A stretch of DNA of 64,000 bases from Euwallacea fornicatus (taxonomy: Eukaryota > Arthropoda > Insecta > Coleoptera > Curculionidae). The stretch is taken from the NCBI RefSeq assembly GCF_040115645.1, contig NC_089563.1:2170001-2234000 (forward strand), in the 5' to 3' direction. Below, piece by piece: positions 36,660 through 48,903 of the stretch. Below the pieces are notes generated by a model. It saw nothing but the letters and a program-made list of their open reading frames with translations. It was not told the DNA's origin and made no database searches. Position numbers and translations under genes: made by a program. Numbering within the stretch: the first letter of the stretch is position 1; every line of letters begins with the position of its first letter.

Positions 36660-37565
36660 ATTCTATGCATAATACTGTTTGCGCCGAAATTCTGAATGCT
36701 CAAGGTCTATTGTTATCGTTAAAAATAATCATTTTTTTACGATCTTATGAGGGTACTTTCTCATGCCTTCATATAGGATACCAATATTCCAAGGCTCGTT
36801 CACCAACCAAACCGTAAATTTTACAATTTATTCGCAACGCTTGAGGGATCATTTACTCCGAAATTGGTGCTGAAGGTCTTTTTCAACGGGTACACATTTT
36901 CTAAATATTTGTGTCTTCTGAGATATAAGTGAGCTTTCTCAGGTCCTCAAACGTGGTTCCAGTAAATCCATGCCTCTTTACAAAACAACTTTAAAATTTT
37001 AGAGTTTATTCAAGTACTTCGAGAATTATTCACTTCGAAACTCATTGATGACGAATTGAAGGAAGTACGAATTTTCTGAATTTTAACTTCTTCAAGATTT
37101 CGCCTAGTGCGGTTTATTACGCCTTCGAACAGAGTATGTCCATACTTTTTCAAAAATCAAGTCATAAATCTCATATTTTATATACAATACTTGAGGGATT
37201 ATTCACTCCGAATTCCATTGGTGCCGACGATCCATTTTAGGAGTTGCGAATTCACGTTTCTTTAGTTCCTTACGCAAATGTGCTTCGTTTTGCTTTCAGA
37301 TGGGATTCCAATAAACCCATAATTATTTACCAATTAAACGTCAAATTTTACAGTTTGTACGCATCGGGGCATCCTCCATTGCGAAATCCATTGACACTAA
37401 AGGTCTATTTCGGGGATTACAAATCTTCGAAATTTTCATTTCTTCAAGATCTCGCTTAAGTGCACTTGGTTACGCTTTCGAATGGAGTTCTAATACGTCC
37501 ATACTTCTTTACCAAACAGGTCAGAAATTTTCCATTTTATGAAAAATACTTCAGGGACGGTGCCC
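36660..37565. repeat. Diverged tandem repeat, ~176-bp unit, about five copies
   Basis: The phrase CTTGAGGGATTATTCACTCCGAAA-like, followed by (C/G)ATTG(A/G)TG, recurs at about 36840, 37016, 37189, 37366 and (partial) 37550. An earlier copy of the CCGAAATT phrase lies near 36681. Periods are about 173-184 bp. Each unit also contains TTTACCAA(A)CA, AAATTTTA and CTTCAAGAT phrases. Copies are strongly diverged. It resembles an old satellite with a nucleosome-sized period. Confidence 0.75.
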
Positions 37566-38775
37566 TGTGACTTTCTCGAGTTCTAAAATGCTCCTTGCAC
37601 CTGTTCATCACTCTATGTAGTCAATTCTAGGAAGGAACCGTAGGACGTCAGGAAAGCTATTAAAATGAATTGTTGAATTATAAATTTGTATGTATTCAAC
37701 TTGTCATTTCCACGAGGTCTGTTTGAGCATTTCCCATCGTGAGCTAGTGAAGCTGCAGTGGTTGATAGATTTTTGTTCATAAATTTACAAATGCAACTTA
37801 GCAAAAAATTATTAATATATATTTCTGTACTATGCTTTGGCATCTCGTTGTTCTAAATAATGTGTTAAAGGAACAATCGAATAGCCTTTCATAAATAAAT
37901 GACCGCATGACCAAATTGACCGCACAAATGAAAATGAAAGCTTAAACGATACGTACAAATTCAATACACCAACTAAATGATTAAATTTAATTAAAAAACG
38001 ACATAAATAAATTAAAATTATTGTTTATACATTCCGTACTTTTTTCTGCAGTGGAATAAACGCTGAAAAATCTCTACATATCATTTAAACTTGGAAGTGA
38101 TTTTGCGCGAGCAATTTGTCCATGTGGTTATTTGTTAATTAAAAGCTTTGTAATTCTCGATTTAACGCATTATTTCGAATAAGTAGATGTCAAAGCATAT
38201 TATAGAAATATTAACAATTATTTGTCAGGTTGAAATTGCAAATTTATGAATAAAACTCTATCGCTTTATACGGTGCATCAGTTTCACTTTGAACCATTGT
38301 ACATTTTTGCAATGGAAAAGCGATTTTCGTTGGAAACCGCAAGCTCAAGCCTACAATAGGAAACCCAACTTTGAAATGAAATCCGTTGATCTGTTTCTTC
38401 CTTGGATCACTGTTATGTTAAAAATTAAATTGCCAGAAAATTCCTGGGTTCTCTCTCTTAACAAAGGTAATGGTAAAATTACCTCACGGAATTACTCAAA
38501 TTATCCTTTTTGCATGTGCGTATCTTCAAATTGGCCACTCCCGTCAAGTCGATGACTCATTTAATCCATAGCGAGTATTCATACGAAACTGCTCGATTTC
38601 CCCTGACAAAAACCGTTTAACAGCGTTCCAAAGCAAAAAACAATCCAGCAAAAAGACATACCACTTCCTTCTATCGCCAGGATGTATTCAAACAGAAAAC
38701 CCCACAGCCTTTACAGGTTAATGGTCACAAAAACCCACCATGGTTGTCTACTCAGAATCAATCAACGTGAACTAT
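37566..38775. other. No gene recognised
   Basis: AT-rich, no motif of note. The 88-codon open frame at 38289-38555 is unrecognised. Confidence 0.4.
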
Positions 38776-38802
38776 CGTGGGAAAGCACGTGCCATTCTCA
38801 CA
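38776..38802. promoter_or_regulatory. Composite site: inverted Su(H) sites around a HES E-box
   Basis: CGTGGGAA (38776-38783) and TTCTCACA (38795-38802) are head to head with an 11-bp spacer that contains GCACGTGCC. The latter is close to the optimal E(spl)/HES class-B site (GGCACGTGCC). The spacer is shorter than the usual 15-17 bp of an SPS. An activator pair with a repressor site embedded would suit feedback control of a Notch target. Motif evidence only. Confidence 0.4.
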
Positions 38803-41800
38803 AGAGCGTTCACGTTCCGTAACAATAATCATTTCACCTTTCTTTCTATGCAATTACCGCCTCGATTTGACGTCATGCTTTGTGGAAACTTGTTTTAACA
38901 TGACAGCACAAGAAAACTATGTCTTTGCGTCATGCCGGATGACCACTTAATCATGGTGCCTGCGTTTGATGTGTAAGAGAATGCATTCGTCCTCGACAAC
39001 GAATCTTGTGCCTTACCATGCTTGAACAGGAGGTCCGATATATCATAAGTGACCACCCCTCAACCTCCTACTTGTGATATTAATAAATCTACAATGGTTT
39101 TCAATATTAGATAAATTTACCGATATGCTTCAATTACGTTTTTTTTCATCGACTGATAATGCTGTTGCTCACTTTGAAATGGGTCACGTGTCTGAAACGT
39201 GAATCAAACATTTACTTAATAAAATTCAAAAACTTCATCGTCATCGTTAATGTGACTATCGCCGATTGTTTTTCTCAATTGAGGCTTAGAGAGCCGCAGC
39301 GTAATTGATTAGTGACAGGTATTCACTTTTTCAATTTCGAATGAGATTTTTCAGGGTGGTTTCAAATTTAGTCGTCTTCGGCTTGGGTTCATAAAGTGAT
39401 TAAAGCGATGTTAATCCTGAGCCTTTTCCTGTAACAGTCAATATGAAGGATGAACTCAAAGAGCACTCAATACGCCACAAAACGCAGTAACGTCTATACG
39501 GATGGGTTCAGGCTCGGACCATTCCAGAGGAAATGATTTCTTTTTATCAAAAACTAAATAAACTCACAGCTCTTCTCGCTATTAATAAAAACCGAATTAG
39601 AAATTTTAATAAAATCCCCCATATTTCAAGATCACAATCACCAACACTCCGTGTACAACTCCTGAATGCGACCGTAAGCGCTCGGAAATTTCACACCAGG
39701 TGTAAGTATCATCAAAATTGAAATCATAAATTTTGAAAAAATGTGACCGAGTTTAAAAATCGTCTAATTTCCCTGTACCCCTTTTAGCTTTCAACATAAG
39801 CCGACGTAATTTAAACTAATTAATTCCGTCCGATAACTTTGCACATGTTGATAATTTATGCGGCGCCCCTGATTTCGTACATTTACGGTGCACGAGCGGA
39901 AACGACACTCATAACAGCACCGTGGGAACTTGACCGTGTTCAGTGGCGTCACCGGAAGTTCACCATAGACTTAATGAGAGAGAAAGCCGTTTTAGCAGTA
40001 ATTGGCTTGGATCGCGACCCCTGATCTTTTAGAATTGCTTTATTGTTATCGTTGATCGATGCAATTGTAACGAGGAGGGCAAGGAATTATTGCGTCGGCG
40101 AGACTCAAACTCGACCAGTTAAACAAGATTAAAGAGGAAAAGAAAATACTTCAAAGGACTTCAAAGTGGAAAGTAGAAGGAACGAAAAGTGAGGATAAAC
40201 GAGCGAAAATACTGATGTGGCGAGAAGTTGTTTCAAATGGATCATGTCGCTTAAAGTCCTTTCTGGCCCGTTCAGGTTAGCTAAGTTAAAAAACTGAAGA
40301 AAAGTTTTTGATTGAATTTTGCATAGGGAATGGAGTTCGAACTTTTTGGCCTTTGGGGTACATTCAGAAATAGAAAAAGCGAAAAGTTTTCTTTAGTTCC
40401 AACCGACGACCCGATGGCTGAAGAAGTTGTCTCTCTAATCCTTTTTTGCCACTCCAACAGAGTTGAAAATAAAAAAATGACACACTTTTTGGTTAATTAG
40501 TTAAGATCAAAAATTTCCATTTTCCCTTCAATTTAGTAATTGTTGATTTTTCGACCCACATATTGAACCCACGGAATGTGAGGTTTTGCCTAGTTCTTCC
40601 AGGTTTTTGATTAGCGCCGCTAGGTGCCCGCGAAATGAAAATTCGAAAAGCACCTTTACCCCATAATGGGACCTAACTAACCATGTTTCCTACTGACTTT
40701 GGGAGCCTCAATGCGATGACATTATTTGTTTGAACTCAAAACACTATCAACCTTTATAAATCTTGCTTAAGATGCGTAAACACCACAGAAAAGGCAACAG
40801 TCTCCGAGACCGTGGGAAAGCTAACAGAGACGCCGAGCACGTTCCCGAAACGCGCCTTGAGCTTTTAAAAAGCTTTTATTCGTTATGGGGCTTAAGCTCG
40901 ACAAACACTCGCGATAAAGTTATCGGTAAACCACTTTGCGTCTTGTAGGTTTGTTAAAACTAAGGAAGAGCTGTGATTTTATATCAATTTTTGAGGATGA
41001 TAATTTATCGGACGATGCTATTCGTCATAGTCGTCTTGACGATAATTAGAAAATTCCAGCGGCGGGTTATACAAGGACCCTGCCGATCGTTATTTTATAT
41101 TGAAACTGAATTAAATAATAAAGTAAAACCAACGAAGAAATGGATAACGTACACAGGTGTCCGGTTCTGGAGTTTAACGATCTCGGTAACCGTAAAAGGT
41201 AGGAAGTCGGTTAAATAGGACCAAAGTGGCGCAATTTAAAGTTGAAAGATATGCCGTTTCGAAATTTGAAAAATTCTCACGACCCTCGGAGGTATTCGAA
41301 AAAAACCGAAATTTAAAAAACACATGGTTGCATTGCACGTTTTTATTTTTTCCGAGATAAAACCGTTTTACCTCTACTTTCCGCACGTTCACCGTTGCGC
41401 CACTTCGTACACTTCCAGGAATTTTTCTTCGTGTTATGGACGTCGCATCGGCCACGCAGTTCCCTGTATAACGATCTTTTTGCGAAGAATCTTTATTGAC
41501 GGGTTAAATCGGATTTTCGGCATTGGAGTGTGAAAAAAACAATTTTTTTTTCAGCGACGGTGTCATTACCGGTCGAAACTTGATATCCGTTAATCGTGCA
41601 GTAGGAGACTTGGCCATCAGGGCAATCGAGCGATGCTTTCAACGGCTGAAGATTTGGTGTCACTTAATTAAAGACGAGCAACAAATTCGCTCCCATTAAC
41701 ACATTTCTTCGCAGACGGGTATGCAACCGGCCACGAAATTCCTCGCGAATATAAGGCCAGTTTGGCATTCTTACACTTCCATAACGGACCGTTAATAATT

Positions 41801-42599
41801 TAGCGATCGTTCGAAAAAATGGCGAGACATTTAATTACGGGCGTAAGAGGCCCATTTGTGCCAAAGAAGGACAACAATCGCTCATTAATTATCTGTGGAA
41901 CGAGTAATAACCGAAACCAAATAAGGCGCTCCAAACCCGCATAAAATACTGGCGGTGCATTTGCATCCCATTGTATTTTTATGTGAAGTGTCATTATCAC
42001 CTTTTCTCGAAGTGTCTCAATTAGGCGCTCATTTGGACGCAATTAGGGGCCGTAAAGATTACATTTATACTCCTTTTGTTGCTGTTAAGTTATTTAAATG
42101 TATCTCTCCGCGCACGTTATTAGACGGACAAGTGGATGCAATTTCTTGCCGGCTCACACTAATTTTGTTTTATTATTTACGACCTCTTTTTTTAACAGCC
42201 TGCAAGAACGCGAATGGAGCAGGACCGATATCAATCACGAGGAGTTGGACCGAATGAGGTCAAATCTAAAGAGGGACCGAACCTGGAATTGGAATCTGAC
42301 GTCCCGAAAACTACCGAAAACGGTGAGTTGCAAGTCCATTCGTCCATCAATCTTCCACTGAAAGATAATCGCCCGAATCATCTAAAGATATGACGCCAGA
42401 AGTATACGAACTGCTCCACAAAAGTTGAGGATATGGCCAAATGCTAATGAATAACAAATAGCACGCTGGTAAATACATTTTTCTCGCATCATTCTTACAG
42501 CGATAACAAATAAAATGGATAAAAGAGTTACTTCGCATTTTTCTTTAACTCTCAGATTCCACGCCACCTGGGTGGTTCTCGTTACTCCACTTGGTTGCG
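38803..42599. other. No gene recognised
   Basis: Contains single CGTGGGAA sites at 39921-39928 and 40811-40818 and a TTCTCACG at 41274-41281. A short transposon-end-like CCCTGTATA occurs near 41463 with no partner found. Confidence 0.4.
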
Positions 42600-43480
42600 C
42601 GAAAATGTTGGAAAAATGTTGTAATGGTTCGTAGAAATTCAAACTCAAAAGAAAAACACAGGGCTGCAGGCTGGATCAAAACAACAGGACCCTGCCCAAG
42701 TGTTCCGCGTTTCTCAAAGTGTGATATCCAGACTGTCGGGAAAGTTTCAACAAACCGGCAACGTCTGCGCAAAGGACAACCGAAGAAAGCCTTAGCTGCG
42801 CAAGACCGGCTGATTACAGTTTCCACGCAAGAAGAGCCCTTGTGGCCCTGCAGGCATTTGGCCGACAGTCCAAGTTTCCATTGAAGCAATCGGTAGAAGA
42901 CCTAAAGCTGTAACTCTCGGGACCCCTTTTAGGAAGAGTCCCCCTTACCCAAGAAAATAAACTTAGAAAACTAGAGGGGGCAAGAGGGCACGTCAATTGG
43001 GGTGAAGAGTGGCGTTCGGTATTTTTGACGGACGAGTCCAGATTTAACCGATACCCTGATAGTCGCTCTTTTGGTGCCTGGACAAACCCTGGAGCACGCA
43101 GAAACTTGAGAATTATACAGGAAATACATCTTTTAGAGAGGGCACAATAGTGGACCGGAGCGAACTTCGCTATGGTGGGAGAAATGAGTTGTATAAAAGA
43201 AATATGATTACGCAAATCCACGAAGAGGACTCCAACAAAACTTTGCCAAATTTTCAAGCTGCCATAGGAGAAAATTTCTAATTTTTCTACCATAACACCC
43301 GACCGCATCGTGCAGCAATCCTTACAGATGCGATTGAAAATGTGGGTATCGAACGTTTACCGCGTCCATCAAAATGCCCCGACCTTAACCTCATTGAACG
43401 TGTGTGGGAGATGTTGCAAAAAGTGTTGAAGAACGTCGACAACGCCCCCAAGCAATTCCATAGCTTCGTGAAATTCAGTC
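42600..43480 (+). pseudogene. Tc1-like transposase, decayed
   Basis: The HTH region reads SQSVISRLSGKFQQTGNV (about 42710-42770), then QPKKALAAQDRLITV in another frame. The first acid block VFLTDESRFNRYPDS is at about 43019-43065. The second is seen as FYHNTRPHRA (about 43285-43315, where DNARPH is expected, so Asp is lost). The third is CPDLNLIERVWEML (about 43377-43420), with Glu present. Several frameshifts and stops. A terminal-repeat-like GACACACCTTGTATA at about 44001-44015 may be its right end; the left end was not located. Confidence 0.85.
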
Positions 43481-45970
43481 ACAGTTAAAAATTTATCACA
43501 AGACGGGATTATCGATCTCAATGAAAGTATGCCAAAAAGGTGTGAGGCAGTAATACATTTTGGAGGAGGACACACTGCGCACTGAATTTCTTGTTTTTCC
43601 ACGTAGTTTCATAAACCACCGAAATAATAGTGGAATCCCATTAGAAATTTTTCAATTTTCATCATTTGTTGATGTTCAAGTTAGCTCTGTTTCTGTCGAC
43701 ACCCTGTGGAAAGTATTGAGCAAAGATTGGTAGCATACTGAAATATAGACCTTCCACTGTATTATGGCAAAAAAAGAAAATTCCGAATACCTTTCTGATT
43801 GTTAACAATTTGCAATTTTGCAGATATCTGTTACTGTCACTTTCAACATTCAATTGCTCATACATATCTTGAAAACTATAAATTCTAAAAATACCTACGT
43901 ATTAATAACGTTTAATGAAAATTGAACGTAGAATTCAAAAATGCAATAATCGTTAAGGTATTCGCATTCGAAAAACATAAGGTTGCACAGCTTCTTTTTT
44001 TGACACACCTTGTATAAATGCGTATAAATGTACCTTATAAAATCCTACAAATAGCTGTAAAAACCATAAGGCCGTAGTCGCCCGACGCGCGCTTGGCGGA
44101 CAACCCTGTATATGTACTAATAGTCTCGCTCATACTTGGTATTTCGCTTTCTCGAATTTTCCATATTCGGTAGAATCTAATCAAGTTGAATGCCAAGGAA
44201 ATTTAGATTTTATTAATTTGTTATTCCCTTCCCGATAAAATTCTGATTTTGGAATAATATAGTATAGATAAAATTCGGTTTATGAGCTGTCGATGCTGTG
44301 TTCGACGTGATTCCCTGCGTTTTCGATCGCTTTTATCGATTTTTAGTAGCTAACAGCAAATTTTTCCTTTCGCCTTTTCACCTATTAAGTCCTCTTGGCA
44401 CGATCCTCCATTTTCTCACATGGGATTAATAAATGTGAGGTCTCAACTTCGATCGACATTGGAGTTTTCAGTCTTAAATCGAAAACCCGGACCCACAACA
44501 AAACGTACATTAATCAATAAGCGCAATCGAAAACTCAAGGCAATTTAAAACCAGATAATAATCAAAAACTGAACAAGAGAGATACACTATTAATCCCCTC
44601 TAGTTTTAAAGGCCCGTTTCACGTTCTATACTCCTATTTTCCGGGGTTCCCCAAGAAAAGTAACCCTGCAGCTGTAGTACCAGGAAAGCTTTGTTACACC
44701 AAATTCGTTTATTGCGGAGCGCGCACGATAATTTTTCGAAGTTTTAATCCTTTTTTTCGCAATGCTGTTGAAAAAAAATGGTGTAATTAACACGTAAGTG
44801 TTCGCTGCACCAGCTACTATTAATCTCGTTTTCTGTTATCTGCCAATTAAAATATATTGACTTCATTATTTGCGACGTTAATACACTCGTTCGTTAAAAG
44901 TCCGTAGTGGTTCCCGAGTTATTTTACATAAACATCCGAATGGGTCTTTTTTCTTGAGAGATCTGGCACGGCCGTGTCTTGAGGTTAACAAAAAGTGAAA
45001 TTTTACATGACGATTACCAATTTGTAGCGTGTGAGTGGCATTGAGTCCAGGATTAAATTTACCTAGAAGTTGCTGCAACGACTTGCTTAAACTAACAAAC
45101 GATACCATTTTATCCAGAGAGGTTAACGTTTATTGCTCTATAAATCAGACAAACAATATTCCACGAGTAGCGTCTGATAATTTTTAAATTCATGTTGTAT
45201 TTTCAGTGTTCATGGACGTGTTCCATTTCACAATTTGCTTTAGGAAGTTGGTGCGGTATATCGGGACGAAATTCACCACCGAGGGACAACGCTTAAAGTG
45301 CATCTCGCTCAATGTGAGGCTCACGAGTTCCCCTAACAGCTGAGCGAGAATTTAATTCAAAACGAGAAAAAATATGAGCACGTGTTTAATAGGGTCGTGC
45401 CTGGGGATTCTCATAATTGTTGCATTAAAAAAGACCATGAAGCGCTCCTTGCATTATTTTCTTTATGTGGCTTACAGGGAGACGCGAACGAGTGTTTTGC
45501 CTCACCGCATCAAAAAAGTGATTTTTTTTTGTTTCGAAGGTTAAACAAATAAGATAAACGAAACCGCAATAGATCAGCCTAAACAAATCAACAATATTTT
45601 CAATCGCGAGGTAAAAGCAAAAAAAAAAAAAAATAACGTTTCAGTTGTTATCGTGTGCACGCTCCGTTTATTTACATTTAGTTGTTTTTGAACACTTCAA
45701 AATTTAAGCTCTTGGAGCCGACTTTATCAGTTTTACGTAATGTCATTACTGAGAAGGTTGAGTACATAAAGTACTCAACATCGTTAGGTTCCCAATAAAA
45801 AGAAATTGTGAATCCATTCAATGTTCGAGGGGCTTGTTTTCGTTCGGCATGTCTTACGTCAATCCTGCATTGAAACCGCATATCGTTTTATAGTTAAAAA
45901 GTTAAAAGTTGAGTGGTTTCGAAAACGATCATCATCCAAACCATTTAATTGGGCACAGGTTTATTAAATA
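43481..45970. other. No gene recognised
   Basis: AT-rich sequence after the transposase pseudogene, including its probable 3' flank to about 44015. No other structure noted. Confidence 0.4.
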
Positions 45971-46595
45971 TACAGGGTGTCCTCGAATTACGTGGCCAAA
46001 ATAATACCGCAGATTGTTTGAGTGAAAATAAGTCGATTTAACTAAACTTCCCTCAGTCCAAAAGTTGATAATTATGGAGCTACAGGGTGTTAAAGTTGAA
46101 AAAAAAATCACATTTTCTTTAATGTCTTTCGATTTCTTTGAGTTAATTTCACGCAAATATGCAGCGCATTAGAATTACGCGTTTTTCTCCAAAACCGTTG
46201 CTTCTAGCGACGTCAATAAAGTATACCTTTTCTAAGTATAAAAGGTAGGGAAAAAGGTTTTTAAATACCAAAATAATATACACCGTGGCACGAAAAAGTT
46301 ACAGATATTTAAATGTGTCCTAATGGTCGCTTGTGGCGCCCCCTGGAAGAAACAACTAAATCGTTAATAAATTTGAATTTCGTATCCTAAAACACCCTCA
46401 AATATGAAATTTCGTGAAATTAACTCAAAGAAATCGAAAGATATTAAAGAAAATGTGATTTTTTTTTCAACTTTAACACCCTGTAGCTCCATAATTATCA
46501 ACTTTTGGACTGAGGGAAGTTTAGTTAAATCGACTTATTTTCACTCAAACAATCTGCGGTATTATTTTGGCCACGTAATTCGAGGACACCCTGTA
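45971..46595. mobile_element. Young MITE with ~185-bp near-identical inverted arms
   Basis: TACAGGGTGTCCTCGAATTA at 45971 pairs with TAATTCGAGGACACCCTGTA ending at 46595. Over about 185 bp I find a single mismatch, G versus A, in the AAT(G/A)TCTTTCG block near the inner end. The flanks are TA-rich, fitting a TA target. The centre (about 240 bp) has no coding capacity. Open frames of ~64 codons appear in both arms simply because the arms are copies. Confidence 0.93.
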
Positions 46596-48525
46596 TAATA
46601 ACTTTTATAGGCCCCATTCCTCCGTGAGAACTAGTGAGATCGATATCTGGAGATAGACACAGGAAATGGTACAATGAGATAAGTCCCATTCCCGGATTAA
46701 ATTATCGTGGATATGGTCCAGAGACCGCTTTCTCAATCGATTGAGACCCAACACGAAGTGTTGCATGTTTTTATTTCTCGCATAGAGTGGCCCACTCTCA
46801 GCGCAGAGCTAAAATGGCCTCACCGTCGCTTATGCCCGAAGGGTTGGCTGAAATACGATACTGAAGGCGAAAATTGGAATGATTTCCAGAGAAATATCAT
46901 GGATCGGTTGGTGCAGATTCGAATCTTGTTAGGGTGGGTAAAAAAATATGCGCACATTTCCTGAAGAAGCGAGGAAGCATACCCTGGAAATAAAACTTTC
47001 AAAAATGGAAAATTGTGGGATTCCGAGAACCATCCGAAAGCCTTTGAAATGGGAGGAATCAAGAAAAATAGTACATGGAGGCCGGAGGAATAGTGATTTT
47101 CAAAGTTTTCGAGATAGTTTGTATCTAACTTTAGACGGAACTTTACTTTCCAAAAATCTTCCAGTTATCATCTTATCTTTTATAGTAAGTTTCACTTTCC
47201 TCCTCAAGTCAAAAGTTTTTCGGCCGTACCAATGATGGATGCGTGACAAAAACAATAATTTACAAACTGGACTTAAACACATTAGCTTTCGTTGGATCAA
47301 GTTCTGTGATAACGTTATTTTTGCCGTTATCGTTTATCACTGACTTCGACACTTAAAGCCGGCTTAAGCCCTCGAAGTTTAGACCAATTCTCGAAAAAAA
47401 TATACTTAATACAATTTCACGCCGTATGAAACTTGATGGCCCTTTTCAAGGGCGATCAGCGGCAATAAATGGGAGTCCCGAAGAAATGGTTAACGACTGA
47501 ATTTTGGAAAATTGCCAACTTTATAGTATTCTACAGCTTAAAATAATTCCCACATTCTCAGGTACCAAATGCTCTGACCATTTATAGTCCGACCCTGCGC
47601 TATAGGATATTGTATGTAAACTTGATTCAAGTGTACTTACATATATACTTATGTATGTCAGGTTTTTCCAAAAGTTTATCAAACATGGAGACTCATTGTC
47701 ATTTGTGTGCATTGGCAAAACATTGCTCTTGACTCGAAAGGGGGGATTTGGTGTCATGCGACTAAAAAATATTCATAAGACATTTAAATCATTTTTTCCT
47801 ATCCCGTGCCACTGTTGTAAGGCTGGCTTAGCGCCCGCACAGACTGAAAAAATCTCGTTTTTTAAGCGAAGGCTGTGCGCCACTATAGTCTAATTAAAGT
47901 TACTAAGCTTGGAGAGTAAGGCTTTCGGAATAATTTAACTTTTCAGAATGTTTTCCGGTCGTTTGTCGGCTAAAATTAAACATGCCCAGCAAGGTTTTAA
48001 ATTGAATTAGGTTTCTGTGGAGATTGTTTTTGAAATTATCGATTGAACGGATATTATAAAGTGCCTATTATCAGTACATGCCACTCAACCCAAATTTTTC
48101 TTCGATAACATCAGTCACCTGAGATCTCGAATAATCTTCAATTAATTTGCCACTTGCCACATAAGATTTTTTTACATTTGCCGCTTTTTTAACTGCGATA
48201 GGACCGAGGCGGTGTTATCTTTATAAATATTTGCTTTTTGCTAATGTTAAACTAAAAACCGTACAAATACCCAGGCGCCTCGTAACTTTAAACAAATAAC
48301 GCACGTTTCTGAATAGGGTAATTTGTGCTTTTGCCCCTGCGAGATTGACTAGCAAAGACATTTGGGAAATAGCAATTCGAAGGACGAAATGGCAATAACG
48401 TGGTTATTAACGCATCGCTCAGTAAGTCCCCTGTTTAACTAGGAAAAATATATACTTTTTTAGATATTCGAGTTTATTCGTCAATATAATTTCCTTTTCT
48501 CATTCGAAAGAAATATTTTTTTAGT
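46596..48525. other. No gene recognised
   Basis: Open frames up to 95 codons lack family signatures. A TTCCCACA (Su(H)-type) lies at 47547-47554. Confidence 0.4.
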
Positions 48526-48903
48526 TCACTCGAACAGTTCCGAACAGCGCTCCGAGTGCTCGACGCGTTGTTTTTGGTCCGGCGCACGAAAATACCGCAC
48601 CCACTTCGAAAGTGACATACGCATGCTCAAATTTTCTTGCAAAAATGTTACCGCACTCCCCTCTGACATTTTTAAGGTGTCGGTCATTTGACGTAACTCC
48701 ACTTTACGATTTTTCAAATCTATTTTATGGAGTTTTTTCATGCTCTCCGGGAAAAATAGCAATTTTGGGGCGACCGGAGCGTTCGGCATAGTCAGTGTTC
48801 GTGCGACCGCGTTTAGGTTCCACATACCAGGTGATAATAGTTGATTTTCCCGGTGCGGAGCACCCATAGCGCTTATCAAGAGACGAAATTCCTTAATTTC
48901 CAT
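48526..48903 (-). pseudogene. Mariner transposase, N-terminal fragment
   Basis: The minus strand reads KSTIITWYVEPKRGRTNTDYAE (one frame), then PESMKKLHKIDLKNRKVELR, QMTDTLKMSEGSAVTFLQ, WVRYF and DQKQRVEHSERCSELFE. These match the mariner pair of helix-turn-helix motifs, including the FKRGRTSxxD linker and PENVKKIHKI, HEIADTLKIS and QKxxRVxxSEQCLxLF phrases. At least one frameshift lies between the halves. No catalytic domain follows. Confidence 0.8.

Noticed and set aside
41060..41475. Possible small transposon ending in CCCTGTATA
   Set aside because: Only a ~13-bp inverted match (AAGTGGCGCAA) was found inside it and no matching terminal repeat.
45932..46598. Two nearly identical ~64-codon ORFs on opposite strands
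   Set aside because: They are the two arms of a MITE read from opposite ends, not a duplicated gene.
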